DNA of 64,000 nucleotides, taken from NCBI RefSeq assembly GCF_002099425.1, contig NW_018344058.1:5872001-5936000 (forward strand). The letters are read 5' to 3'. The position numbers and the translations under genes were made by a program. How positions within the stretch are numbered: position 1 is the first letter of the stretch; each line of letters starts with the position of its first letter. Under the pieces are notes generated by a model. It was not told the DNA's origin. It searched no databases and was given only the letters and a program-made list of their open reading frames with translations. This document shows, piece by piece, positions 49,051 to 60,955 of this stretch. Origin of the DNA: Phascolarctos cinereus. Its lineage: Eukaryota > Chordata > Mammalia > Diprotodontia > Phascolarctidae.

Positions 49051-49955
49051 TTTTTTTCCAAAAGAGAAGGTAATGGAAAGTGTAAAATGCAGGTTAGTGA
49101 GCTTGGGCTCAATTCCTGGAAAAGTTTTAAAATAAATTATTAGAGAGATATGTAAGGTCTGTAAATTGTGGAGCTCAATCTGTTGATATTAGAGATTACA
49201 AATTATGGGCCTTTGTTCAGAAACATCTGAGAAGTACCTCACCATGAAAAGAGTGAGCATGTCTATTAGTACCTTGCTGATAGCACACAAAGAATTCAAG
49301 ATGATTGGCTGACAGATATAGGGAGATGAATTCTTGCCAGAGGAGTTACCACCTCTGATATTTGTAAGAGTAAAAGAGACCTGACAGGGTATCTGCTAGA
49401 TGGGAGAGGGTAGGCTTGGAGGCACAAGTAGAAAGATGATCCTTAGAAAGAAGGATTAGTTTAGTCTGTTAAACTAGAGGAAAGGATGGATAAACGATGA
49501 AAAAGAGTTTTAAGTTAGGGAATAGGGGAAGCAAAGAAACATAATGAATGGCTTCAATGTTTTTTAATAATAAGATGAGAAGAAAACTTATCTGCCAAAT
49601 AGAGGGGGAAACAAGACTTTGGAGACTTGAGGAAAGAGGAGATCTTGAACAATGATCCCAAGAAGGATGATTGGGAATTAATAATGGAAAAGTGAAATAA
49701 TTTCCATTTAGAATCAAGGGCCTTTTTGGGATCAAACAATCATTTCTCCAGGCTAAAATCCTTGAGAAAATCATTCAAACTTGGTGCTTCCTCGTCCTCT
49801 CTTCTCACTTGATTCAATGATCATCTCTTAAGAGATGATTCTTAAATCTGCTTATTCAGCCCTAACTTTTCTCCAACTGTCTATCAGATTGTTCAAAGTA
49901 GAAATCATGTAGACCTTTCATACTGAGCATGATCAAAACAGAACTTCACCCAAAC
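49051..49955. other. Unassigned non-coding DNA
   Basis: No gene seen. Two overlapping minus-strand frames at 49469-49774 are Ser/Leu/Pro-rich with no domain. Confidence 0.4.
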
Positions 49956-50655
49956 TCTTCCCTCTTCTGAACTTTCCCTTGTACTATTAAGGGCACCATG
50001 ATTCTTCCAATCTCTCAGGCTCATAATCTTAGCATCATCCTTTATTACTCCCTCGCACTTACACTATATATCCAATTTCTTGCCATGTCTTATCTTTCTA
50101 CCTTTATGACATCCCACTTCTTTCTCCTCACACAGGCAAAATCAAGATACAGATCTTTATCCTCTCATACCTGGACTATTGCAATAACTTTTTGGTTGGT
50201 GTTTCTGCTTTAGATCTCTTCCCATTCCGATCCATTCTCCATTTAGCTGCCAAAATGATTTTCTTAACATCCAGGTTTTGACCATGTTGCCCTTCCCACC
50301 CCACCCCTATTCAATAACACTGTGGCTCCATATTGCCTGTAGGATTAAATATAAATTATTTTGTTTGTATTTTAAATCCCATCAAATCTGACCCCTTCTT
50401 ACCTTTCCAGTCTTTTTACATTTTGCTTTCATTTGTATCATGTTTAGCACAATGCCTGGTATGTAGTAGGCACATAATAATGTCTGTCCCCTTCCACATA
50501 CTGTAAGATCCAGTGACACTGGCCTTCTTGATGTTCCTCGCTCATTCCGCCTCTTAATCCCATTCTCTTACCCTGAAATAATCTACCCCCTCGCCTTCAC
50601 TTCCTTCATTCCCTGACTTCTTCAAGACCCAGTTGATACAACTGTATGACTTTCT
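49956..50655 (+). mobile_element. LINE L2 ORF2 C-terminal fragment
   Basis: Reads like the end of the L2 reverse transcriptase: 'CTGGACTATTGCAATAACTT' (LDYCN) near 50172, 'CATTTAGCTGCCAAAATGAT' (LAAKMI), 'GGCTCCATATTGCCTGTAGG' (WLHIACR), 'CAGTGACACTGGCCTTCTTG' and 'CTTCAAGACCCAGTTGATAC'. A stray L2 tail piece, 'AATGCCTGGTATGTAGTAGG' (50451), lies inside. Broken frame; old. Confidence 0.8.
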
Positions 50656-53225
50656 CTAGTGTATTCAGCATTAAAGGAGTAAGAGAAGATGAAGAGTGAT
50701 TGACCAAAAGGTGAGGACTCACTGGATATAATAAATGGCAGGAAAAAAAGGATTAGGGAATCAAGGGTGTAGGATGGTACTTTTTTGAATCATTACTGTA
50801 GTGTCAAAGCTAAATGGAGTACCGTGAGACTAGCATGAGAGTAATAGATTGGGAGAACAAAGAGAAATGTAGGGAATTAAGGTTTCAATGAAGATGATGT
50901 TTAGATTTAGGAAGTGTAAGGTATAGGGGCAGAAAAAGGACATAAGATTATGATCAGAGAAAAGAAGTAATTTTTGAAGATAGTGGAGGCTTGATAGCAG
51001 GGGTGATAAGGACATCTAAGGTTTGATTGCCCCTATTGGTGACTAAGTTGGCTTGAAGATATATATCATGGAGGTGAGAAATTTGATGAATTGAGAGGCC
51101 GGGGAAATATCAACATGAATATTACAGTCCCCAGGTATAAGGGGAAGTTTGAGATGTAGAAAAAGTCTATGATCTAGCAAGTAAACTTGGGAAGGGAGTG
51201 CAAATCACCTGGGGGTTGGTGGATAACTGCAATCAGGATATAGGCAGGGATATAGAGAGAGATGGAGTGAACCTCAGAGGAGGACACGTTGCTGAAGAAT
51301 GGTGATAGAGAGAGAGCCTAGGCCTAATGGAGACAGAATAGTCTGCTGACTTCTTTTATAGTAAGAATGAGAAAAGATACAATCTACTCTCCAAAAAGTA
51401 GCCAGAGATAAAGTGTTTTCAAAAGAATGTCAAGATTCTATGAATTCAAGAAGATTGAAAGAGTGAGAGAGGCAGTGACATAGGATTCAAAGGACTTTGA
51501 TAACTATAGATGTTAAGTATTTATAAACTACAAACCATTATAGAGAGGGATATAGGATTGTGGAATGAGAGTACATTGAAGTTAGGAAGAATTGGTTTTA
51601 AGTCCTGCCTCAGGTAACTCTCTAAAAATGTATGTTAAATTATAGATGGAGAGAGTTTCTATACCTTTGAAATAATAGATTGTTCATATATTGATATGAA
51701 TCATGACTGACATGTGAACTGTTTTTAAGCCATTTCTCTAGTTCTGATGCTTGGTTTCTCCTTTGACTCTTGATACTGACATCTGGGTCTTATTCTTTCT
51801 GGAGAAAACAAGACCCAAGTTGCCATGTTTCTCTCCTTAGGCCTGTCATCCTTGCCATCTCTCATAGCTCTAGTCCTCTTCTCCCTTTTCCTTTGTAGCT
51901 ATGTCTTAAACAGAAATTAGTTGGGAAACCCTTGTCAAGTTTACATTTATTGTTGATTTGTAATGAGAAAAGAACCCAACACTTTGCTAAAGGCAAGATA
52001 TGCCCATTTTATTCCATTTCTCTATGAAATGCCAGACCTGTCACTGTTTCCTAGAAGATTAGATTGTCTGACAGGACGTATTCTTTCCAAAGGCATTCTG
52101 GGTTCCAACTCAGTTATTCAGTTTTCTTCAAGGTATGTAAGAATGAATGAAGCCTTGATATTTCACCATAATGCCTAAAATCAGGCCAGGTTCTTATGGG
52201 CTCTTCTTCAAAATATTGTTCACAGACTAGGTGGCATTATGGTTTACCTCTTTATTTATCTTGGTAATAAGGGGGAAAAATCTCTTAAGAGAAAGTACAC
52301 TCGAATGAGCTCTAGAATGCGAATGAAAATAACAGCAGGTCTCTGTAATTTGCATAGAGGTCATGTTTTGTTAATATGTGTCTTGTAAAAGCAGACAACA
52401 TGTAAAAGAGGATGGTAAAACCTGACCCGGCAATGTTTTAAAATTTCAAATTATGCATAAAATGTGTGTTAAATTAATTAGAGAATTCATCAAGAAAGGA
52501 GAGTAAGGAAACTAGTTAGCACTGTGCAACACTTAGTAGCCCAAGTAATGTTCTAGAAGTGTTAAATATAATTTGTCTCATTACATTATCCTTTGGTAAA
52601 TTATTACAGCATTGTATGATATATGTGGCTTATTAACAGTTTCATTAATTACTATTAGAGGAAAGAAACTACAAAATCTGGTACACATAGGAACAAATGG
52701 TAAAGCAGATGGTTGAAATGAGTGGAACGTGATCAGTTGCTGAACCAGTTTACCTAATTAGCTTATTACATCAAAACAGTTAAACTAAATTTGTCAAGTT
52801 GTCTTCAGGAGACTGAGACTTGTGGGACTATCATCACTGGTGTCATATGTTGAAAAAAGTGGGAAGCAAATAGCAAGAAACTGTGGGCTCAGATCTGTGG
52901 CCATTCATATATTCTGTACAGAGAGTCTCCAGAAAGAACTGAATAGAACCAATGGGTAAATTCATTTTTTGGCATAGCCATCAGCACTGACATCTTTCCT
53001 ACTGTCTGTACCAAAAGAAACAGAGGGAAGGAGAGCTAATGGAATTTGGCTACCTCCACCAAATTTTCTTGATGTTGATGAATGCTTAGGGAAGAATTCC
53101 CTGAGAAGCTGCAAAGGATTTGGGGAAGAAACAATTCTACCAAAAGAATGGCTGCTTCAGTGAGATCCCATCAAATTCCAGAGAAATAGCATCAGCTCAG
53201 AGCTCATATTTCAACTTGAGTGATA
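50656..53225. other. Long unassigned stretch
   Basis: About 2.6 kb without a recognisable gene, RNA gene or strong repeat. Parts of 50680-51340 are worded like worn repeat DNA ('GATGATGTTTAGATTTAGG'), and a SINE-like fragment 'AGTCCTGCCTCAGG' appears at 51601. The interval 51650-53225 looks like unique sequence. Confidence 0.4.
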
Positions 53226-53460
53226 GAATGTCAACTTCTTGAAGACATTTGCTACCTCCTACTTGAAGCTTTTCCTGATCTTCCTGGTTGTTTATTCTCT
53301 CTCTCCTCAAATTCTCTCAAATTTTCTTTGTGTAATTGTTATATCCCTCTAGTAAAATGTAAGAGACTGGTTTTTTTTTTGTCTTTGTATCCCCAGGAGT
53401 AACACCATCCCTGGCACATGTCAGATGTCTAATGAATATTTGTTGAATGGATGAATGAGT
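53226..53460 (+). mobile_element. LINE L2 3' tail
   Basis: 'CTTGAAGCTTTTCCTGATCT', 'TTTGTATCCCCAGGAGTAAC', 'CCTGGCACATGTCAGATGTC' and 'AATATTTGTTGAATGGATGA' give a clear L2 end. Confidence 0.8.
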
Positions 53461-54020
53461 AAGTAGACTCAAAGCATTTGGAGAAGCCAAACTGTGAAGT
53501 GGGACTTGGCTTTAACATCTATTACTCTCTCACCCAACTCTTGGTGCTTTGGGAGACATGCAACACACGGTTTCTGAAATGGCAATCTCTGACAAAAAAA
53601 GTTGGTTGCCAGCATGAGTATAGACCTGGTAATTTGTGTGAGAGGCTCAGCCTGGAGGAGAGAAAATGATGACTATTATTTCCTATTCGTCCAGTAGGCA
53701 TCCTGTGCCAATGTCCCTATTGTTCCCAGACAAGCTATATTTATTTATTCATATTTAATATAAAAAATGATGCCCTTCATTGGAGGGTTTACAATACATT
53801 GATAATAAACATGTTATTGTTAAAAATATTAAAAAAGAAAGATTCAAGCCAGCAAGTTAGTGCAGACTTTAAAACTGCCACATCTGTTGGTTGAAGCATT
53901 ATAATTAAGGTGCCATTGCATTTGAAAGGAAAGAAAATCTTGACATGTAGTAATTTCTAGGTTTGGGTTGTTCTCAGGTATGTCACTGGGGGAGCGCCAA
54001 GAAGAAAGTAAAAAGAAAGT
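53461..54020. other. Unassigned non-coding DNA
   Basis: No gene or repeat recognised. Confidence 0.4.
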
Positions 54021-54200
54021 CCACTGGATTTGGAGTCAGAGTTCACCTCTCCCACTTAATTCCTTTGTGACCTACATCATCATTTATTCTCCCAGGGCCT
54101 CAGTTTCCTCATCTGCTAAAAAAAAAGGTAAGTAGGTGTACTAGGTAATCTCTGAGATTCTGAGGTTCCATTCTAACTCTTGAATCTATAACTCTAGTTC
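54021..54200 (+). mobile_element. MIR-type SINE
   Basis: 'GGATTTGGAGTCAGAGTTCA', 'GGGCCTCAGTTTCCTCATCT' and 'CTCTGAGATTCTGAGGTTCC' show the MIR-family order; an A-run interrupts it at 54118. Confidence 0.65.
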
Positions 54201-54334
54201 AAAACTATGTTCACAGAAGAGGAAAAATAAACGTTCAGTAATCATGGCAAGCAGATTAAGGGCAACTTTCTAATCACATAGATTAAAAAAGAACAAACTC
54301 ATTACAAATCAAATTATTCTTGGCTAATTGTTGA

Positions 54335-54535
54335 AAGAGCAATGGATAGAGAGTCAGATTTAGAGCATGAAAAGCTTTGAATCCTGCCTCAGACTCTGAC
54401 TAGCTATGTGACCTTGGCCATGTCATTTAACCTCACTCAGGGTCAATTTCTTTATCTATAAAATGGGTATAATGATAGTGCCTAGCTCACAGCATTGTTG
54501 AGGACCAACCTTAAAGTGCTATATACATATTAGTC
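54335..54535 (+). mobile_element. CORE-SINE / marsupial SINE, diverged
   Basis: 'AGCAATGGATAGAGAGTCAG', 'ATCCTGCCTCAGACTCTGAC', 'AGCTATGTGACCTTGGCCAT', 'TAAAATGGGTATAATGATAG', 'AGCATTGTTGAGGACC' cover head and body. Confidence 0.8.
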
Positions 54536-54675
54536 ATTAGTATTATCATACATTAAAACCTTTCACTGTTCTAGACAATACTCTAAAATAATAAGCTGCA
54601 GAGAAGCTGCCCACATCTGTTGAGAATCATTTCCTTATTTCAGAGTTCCCTATGCCAACAAAATAATAGGTTGGG

Positions 54676-54677
<2 letters not shown>

Positions 54678-54709
<32 letters not shown>

Positions 54710-54720
54710 TGATGATGATT
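54678..54720. repeat. (GAT)n microsatellite
   Basis: GATGATGAT repeat of about 12 units with one interruption. Confidence 0.97.
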
Positions 54721-55169
54721 GTTAGTATTATTATCCCTAATTTTTTCAAACCATGTTTTAACTATAATACCCCAAAAAGGCTTATTTTAGAGGCTAGAAT
54801 TATATATTTTCTCTCCATATGAGTTTTTTTTTCCTCTTCACTGGTTTCTACACCCTACATAAGCAGAAAGAAAATTAAGTTGATTAATTCAACTATTGAA
54901 TTTAACTAACATTTAATCAGTACCTATTCTATGAAACTAGGGATAGTCACTATTTTCAGGTACTTTCAAGGGATTCCAGAGGTAATCAGAAGACTTCACC
55001 AAGGGGCCATCCTAGGATTTTACTGTTGTGCCTTAGCTTCTTCCTTCTTTCTGCCTGTGAGCTTTTCTTCCTTTGATGAGTTCTTCCCAGGACTTTCATT
55101 TTTGGGGAAAGGCAAAGTGCGTGTTGTCTTCAAGACTTCACCATCATGTACCCCATGCATCTTCCAACT
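54721..55169. other. Unassigned non-coding DNA
   Basis: No gene; the start of an old repeat ('AACATTTAATCAGTACCTAT') may lie at 54908. The 97-codon frame at 54931-55224 has no domain and runs into an L2 tail. Confidence 0.4.
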
Positions 55170-55325
55170 TTTCAGTTTTCCTTTGACATGTTGTCTTCTC
55201 TTATTACAGCATAAACTTCCTTAGGATAGGTGTCTCTCTTTTTGCTTGTATTTGGATTGCCAGTGCTTAGCAAATGTCCGGCAGAAAGAAAATACTTGAA
55301 TTATAATTCATTATTGACTGAGTGA
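55170..55325 (+). mobile_element. LINE L2 3' tail
   Basis: 'CATGTTGTCTTCTCTTATTA', 'TTCCTTAGGATAGGTGTC', 'TTGGATTGCCAGTGCTTAGC' follow the L2 tail; worn. Confidence 0.6.
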
Positions 55326-55520
55326 TAGAATCATAGAGTGTTAAATTTGGAACCTATAGGCCTTAGAGATCTTTGTAGTTCAAACCCTCATTTTATAGAT
55401 GAGGATCTTGTCTAGAGAAGTTATGTGACTTACCAAAGGTCACACTTATGGTAAGTGAAAAAGCTGGAATTTGAACCAGATCCTTTGATTGACTGTCCTT
55501 TGTACCACAGTGCTATTTTC
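55326..55520 (-). mobile_element. MIR-type SINE
   Basis: 'GAATCATAGAGTGTTAAATT', 'CATTTTATAGATGAGGATCT', 'ACCAAAGGTCACACTTATGG', 'TTTGAACCAGATCC', 'TACCACAGTGCTA' run through a whole MIR-family block. The direction is a guess from the order of parts. Confidence 0.65.
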
Positions 55521-55734
55521 TTACACTCACATTGTCTCCTCCAGATTTTAAGCTTCTTGAGAACAGACCATTTCTTTTCCTTTTTTTTTTAGGTCTTTTT
55601 TTCTGGAGATCAGCCTTCACTGATCTTATTCTGACTATAAATAAGTAAATAAGAATGATTTACTTTCATTTATATGGCCCATAGGAGCTTAGAAGCTATT
55701 TTCAGCAACTAGCATAGACAGGAGGCAGACTGTG

Positions 55735-56250
55735 CTTTGGACTGGAGTTACAAGTACAAAGAATGAAACAATCTCTACTCTCAATGAGCTTACATTCTAA
55801 TGAGAGGAGATAACAAGTATATAGGAAAATACATATATATATATATATATATATATATTGTTATAATATTGTAGATTATGTGTACAATAATGTATAATAT
55901 TATGCTAAAATATATGTAGGACAAATATAAATTTTATATAACTACACACCTAGTCATGAAATAGAAAGTGCTATAGAATAGAGGATACCATCAGTTAGGG
56001 GGAATCAGGAAAGGCTTCACCTCATGGGAAAAACAAAAACAGATGGCCAGAAAGGTGTCTTATGTGTCTGCAGAGCATGATGTGAAGAGCAAACAAGCAT
56101 GGCTGGAATGAAAGATTCATAGAAAAGAACAGTAAACAATAAGACTGGGAAGGTAGGTTGGGGCCAGTTTGTGGAGGGCCATCCCTGAATTCTTGCTCAA
56201 GGCATTTGGACATCTAGGGAATGGGTACTAATTAGAGATATTTGAACAGG
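55735..56250 (+). repeat. Unnamed old repeat with an internal (TA)n run
   Basis: 'CTACTCTCAATGAGCTTACA', 'TCAGGAAAGGCTTCACCTC' and 'AAGGTAGGTTGGGGCCAGTT' match the family at 48437 and 60941. A pure TA microsatellite sits at about 55830-55858. Confidence 0.45.
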
Positions 56251-56264
56251 GAAGTAACATAATA

Positions 56265-56525
56265 AAAATAACTGACATTTAACTGTGCTTTAAGGTTTTC
56301 AAATATACCAATATCTCAGCTGAGCCTCACAATAACCATGTGAAAAGGGCAGTGCAAGTTATCTTTATCTCCATTTTCAGATAAGGAAATAGAAGGACAG
56401 AGACGTTGTGACATATCTGTAGCTACTCAGCTAATAAATATCCGAGACAGGATTTGAATCCAGATTTTCTTAATTCCAAGTCTAGCACTCTCTCTTACAC
56501 TATGATGAAAGCAGTCTAAGAGTGA
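56265..56525 (-). mobile_element. MIR-like CORE-SINE
   Basis: 'CTGAGCCTCACAATAACCAT', 'CATTTTCAGATAAGGAAATA', 'GACAGGATTTGAATCCAGA', 'CTAGCACTCTCTCTTACAC' span a full MIR in reverse. Confidence 0.8.
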
Positions 56526-56828
56526 ACAAGAATTTATTACGCGTTGGTTATACCTATGCATGAGGAATCTAAGACATTTTCTCTTCATTTAGTATTTAGA
56601 ACATGGTTATCAAACATTTTTGCAGAAGTGTGTTGTCAGAGTATAAGTTTCTCCCTGATAGAAAATTAAAATGTAATGTAAGCAGTACTATGAAATTTTG
56701 GACATATTCACATAGTATGAAATATTATTTACATAAATTTGTGCTAATAATACCCTCTGATCAAAGTATTTATAGAGGACAATGAACAGTAACATAGACG
56801 TACAAAGATGGAATTAGTGTAAGCTCAA

Positions 56829-57072
56829 ATAGGTGTCATAGCAAATAGAGCACCAGGCCTGGAGTCAGAAATACCTGAGTCTAAATCTGGCCTCAGCCAC
56901 CTACTAGTTGTGTGATCCTGGGCAAGTCATTTAACCCTGTTTGCCTCAGTTTCCTCATCTGTCAAATGCGCTGGAGAAGGAAATGGCAAACTACTCCAGT
57001 GTCTTTGCCAAGAAAACCCCAAATGGGGTCAAGAAGAGTCAGATACAACTGAAATGACTGAACAACAACAAG
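56829..57072 (+). mobile_element. tRNA-headed marsupial SINE, full length
   Basis: 'TAGGTGTCATAGCAAATAGA', 'GGAGTCAGAAATACCTGAGT', 'CTGGGCAAGTCATTTAACCC', 'GGAGAAGGAAATGGCAAACT', 'CCAAATGGGGTCAAGAAGAG' and a final 'CTGAACAACAACAA' give every part of the long form. Confidence 0.92.
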
Positions 57073-58339
57073 TAAGGTTCTGCTTTACTGACTCATAATG
57101 ACACAGAGTTGACCTTAAAGGATAGGCCAGTGGAGTGAAAGTTGGCAGATCCAAGCAAGATGAAAAATCATCAAGTGTAATTCTGATGATGGATTAGATT
57201 TCTGTTTTCCAAGGACAATTCAGTTAAGTTCCAAGAGGTCCTTACTCAAATGGCAGCCAATTCTCCCAACTATATGTAACTCCTTCTTCCCTGAATCTCT
57301 GAGGGCAGTGTATTTGACTTTCTGATGCATTTAATCGTAGTATAATTTCTATTAACTTCTTTGTGCACATCTTATTTTTCTTGATAGATGATAAATTCTT
57401 TAAGAAAAAAGGAAAAAAAAGATGAAATAGTCTCTACTCACAAAGAGCTTACAGTGTATTAGGGAAGGAAACATTTATATATGCAAATATATAGAGAATA
57501 AATACCAAATGAACCCATACATTCTCAGCATATGTGTCAGCCACTGCAAAGGCATGAAGACAGGAGATGAAGCACACCTCTCTATAAAGTACCTTGTCTA
57601 GGCAGTCAGTTTATAAAAGTTTGTTGGAGTGGATTGAATTTAAAGACCTTGCTAGTTTTATCCTTTTCATCTTAATGGTAATATATAGGAAAGGGAAAAT
57701 GTCCTGAAGAGACAGCTAAAATAACAAAAAAAGAATGTAGGAAAAAAACTCTATGAGGAAAGATCTTGGGGCATTTGGGCCTGGAGAAAGAAAAGGCAGA
57801 CTGAGTTCTTAAATTATATTCAAACACTTATAAAGTCAGACTTTATGGGTGTAGGCGTTAGAGAGTGTTGTTTATCCACATAGGTTATATGTATCCACAT
57901 GAGTTATCTAGATGTGACTCACAGGAAGGCTCGAGTAAATAACTTCTCCCTCCATTCTTCTCCGAGGGAAACTGATTCTTGCCAAGAGAGAAAGAAGGAG
58001 AATTGGTACTAAAGGCTGGCCACTCTGTTCTAGAGAAGATACCAGGCTAGAATTATACCTATCTGCTCCCTAAATGTTGTTAGTCCAGGGAAAATAATGT
58101 TTAGTTTCAAGCTGTACTCCTAATTGCTATTCTTCAATAGGGAAGAAATGCACCAAGTTATATACCCAAGGTTGGGATCTCTTCCTACCAAATGACAATT
58201 CCACAAAGAACACATGTAGTGAAAAGTGAGCAAACCCATTTATTCAAGCAAATAGCAAACAGAAATCAGAGAAGTTATGTACATAAAATATATACCAGAT
58301 AATATATAGAATGAATGAGCTGTCCCACTGGGAACCCAT
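57073..58339. other. Mostly unassigned; worn L2 and old-repeat words
   Basis: 'TCTGAGGGCAGTGTATTTGA' (57297) resembles an L2 tail and 'CTACTCACAAAGAGCTTACA' (57434) the unnamed old repeat. Otherwise nothing is recognised; no gene. Confidence 0.4.
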
Positions 58340-58354
58340 CAATAAACATTCATT

Positions 58355-60940
58355 TTTTAAATTTTTAAAAAATTTTGTTAATTTATTTTGATATATCAAC
58401 AATCACTTCCATAAGCTTGTGAGTTTCAAATTTTTCTCCCCCTTCGTCCCCACCAGCCTCCTCAAGATGGCCCACAATCTGATATATGTTATACATTTAT
58501 ATTCCTATTAAACATATTTTCACATTAGTAAAGTTGTAAGTAAAAATTAAAACCAATAGGAGGAAACTTCTCCTTTCCCCCTGCGCTAGTGTTTTGCTTT
58601 TGACCACCACCTCCTTCTGTCCCTCTTCCCTTCTATTATCCTTTTCCCTTTGCTTCCCCTTTACCCTTACTGCTACTTCCCTCTCTTCTATTCCCCCCTC
58701 TCTTTTCTTTCCCGTTTTCCCTCCTACTGCCTATAGGGCAAGTTAGTTTTCTATACCTAACTGATCATGTTATTCCCTTCTTGAGCCAAATCTGATGACA
58801 GCAAGGTTCAAACAATGCTCACCCCCTTCTCTTCTTTCTCTCTGCTGTAGTAAGATTTTGTGCCTTTTCTTGTAATGTAATTTACCCATGTCTGCCTCCT
58901 CCTTCCTCAGTACATTTTCTAAGGTCAGATTGATCCACTTATTTGGATCTGTTTAACCTACTTGATTAAATTTTTTTTTATCATTACATCAAATTCAACT
59001 AATATCCACCCTCTTTACATGTACTCCTTTAACATGGTGAAATGACAATATAGTTCTCAAGAGTTTCAAGTGTCATCTTCCCTTGTAGGGATGAAACAGT
59101 CCGCCCTTATTAACAACGTATTGTATCTTTCTGTCCCATTTACCTTTTCATGTCTTTCTTGAATCTTGTTACTTGAAGATCAAATTTTTTGTTGAGCTCT
59201 GGTCTTTTTATCAGGAGGGTTTGGAAGTCCCCTATTTCTTTGAGTATCCATCTCCTTCCTTGAAAAATCATGCTCATTTTTGCTGGATACTTGATCCTGG
59301 GCTGCATTCCAAGCTCCTTTGCCTTACAGAATACCATGTTCCATGCCCTGCAGTCTTTTAATGTAGAAGCTGCAAGGTCCTGTGTAATCCTGACTGTGGT
59401 TCCATGATATTTAAATTGTTTCTTTCTGGTTGCTTGCAGCACCTTCTCTTTCATCTGGTAATTTTGGAGTATTGCTATTATATTCCTTGGCGTTTTCAAT
59501 TTGTTATCTCTTTCAGGTGGTGAGTGGTGTATTCTTTCTATGGTTATTTGACCTTCTGGTTCTAGGACTTCTGGGCAGTTTTCCTTCATGATTTCCTGAA
59601 AGGTACTGTCCAGGCTCTTTTTTACATCATGATTTTCAGGTAGTCCAATAATTTTAAAATTATCTCTGCTGAATTGATTTTCCAGGTCGGTTGATTTACC
59701 GATTGAGGTACTTTACATTTTCATCTATTTTTTTCATTTTTTTGTTTCTGTTTGACTGATTCTTGCTCTCATTAGTTTCCATTTGTTCAATTCTAGTTTT
59801 TAACAGATTGTTTTCTTCTGTTAGTTTTTGTGCTTCCTTCTTCAATTGGCCAATTGTGTTTTTTAGGAGCTTGTTTTCTTCAGTGTACTTTTTTTTCCAA
59901 TTGGCCACTTGTATTTTTAAGAACTCTTCTACCTCTATCATTTGACTTTTAAAATCCTTCTTGAGCTCTTCTAAGAAGACTTTTTTGGCTTCATACCAGT
60001 TCATATTCCCTTTTGATGTTGCAGATGTGGGTTTGTTGACAATGCTGTCCTCTTCAGAATTTCTGTCTTGATCTTTACTTTTCTCATAATGTGAATCTAT
60101 GGTACATTTCTTTTTACTCATGGTGTTTCTTTATTCCCTGGCCTTTAAAAAGATTGAGCTCTCCTGCTGGGGAACAGAGGGCACTGAGCCAAGCTTCTTG
60201 TGTTGGGAGCCTAGGTCTTGGTCACTGGTTTTTTGTGCTAGGGCCTCTTATGTTGGCAATTGGAGGGTGTAGGGTTCTGGAAGCTTACCTTGTGTAGGGC
60301 TGGAATCAGCAAGGCTGGAACTTTCGGGCAATTCTAGGTTGCCTGCTTTTCCTTTCCTTTAGCTTTCTTCAACTCCTTTTAGATGGGTGCTAAAGGGTGT
60401 TTATCTGCCTGGGGCCCCTTGCAGTGCTGCCTCCCTCACTTCTGCTAATGCACTGGGAGATTCCTTTGTGGTAGAGTGCCAAGGCACCTGGTGGTTTTCT
60501 GAGGTGGTTTCCACTGGTTCCCCCCACTCTCACTGAGGCACTCAGAGGTCCAGGTGTTGGTGTTTGCCTGCTCTACTACCTGGGCTTCAGGATCTCTTCC
60601 TGGTTGACAGTTGGAGGCTGTAAGGTTCTGACAGCTTACCTGGAGTTGGGTTGGAATCAGCAAGTCTGGGACTTTAGGAAGACTCTAGGTTGCTTTCTTC
60701 AGCTACTTTCAGGTGAATGCTGCAGGGTGCTTCTCCTCCTGGGGCCCTTTGTAGTGCTTCTTCCCTTATTTTTGCTGAGGCACTGTGAGACAGGTTTGCT
60801 GCTCCCCATCTTTCTTCTAGTTCATTTTTTCCAAGGTTTTTTTTCTGGGGTGATATTTTCTGGGTTTTCAGTGGTTGAGAGGGGAGAGTGAGAGCCACTA
60901 CCTTTTTACTCTGCCATCTTGGCTCCCGGAAGCGGAAGTC
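58355..60940 (-). mobile_element. 5'-complete L1-type element lacking ORF2
   Basis: 2586 bases, TSD 15 bases with one mismatch (CAATAAACATTCATT 58340-58354; CAATAAACATTTATT 60941-60955). On the minus strand: 5' end GGGAGCCAAGATGGCAGAG (complement at 60907-60929), a 5' UTR with GC-richer segments to about 60122, an ORF1 remnant (60121-59140), the purine-rich post-ORF1 spacer (59139-58564), then at about 58563 a direct join to an ordinary L1 3' UTR ('CCTCCTATTGGTTTTAATTT') and poly-A. The whole of ORF2 (~3.8 kb) is absent. It differs from the HAL1 at 39608, whose 3' region is longer and unrelated to this 3' UTR. Confidence 0.9.
59140..60121 (-). pseudogene. L1 ORF1 remnant in the ORF2-less element
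   Basis: Start MSKKKCTIDSHYEK at 60121; a 141-codon open piece to 59696 holds the coiled coil with heptads (KLTEENNLLKTRIEQM). A second open piece, 59589-59140 (149 codons), holds the RNA-binding and C-terminal domains (ENCPEVLEPEGQITIERIHH, RITQDLAASTLKD, KRPELNKKFDLQ). The two pieces are in different frames with a stop between, so about one or two changes separate it from a full ORF1. This is the best-preserved ORF1 in the window. Confidence 0.85.
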
Positions 60941-60955
60941 CAATAAACATTTATT

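Noticed and set aside
60091-60297. Possible host exons in the GC-richer segments 60090-60900 and 35600-36200
   Set aside because: Both are 5' UTRs of L1-type elements, as shown by the GGAGCCAAGATGG end beside them and the matching order of parts.
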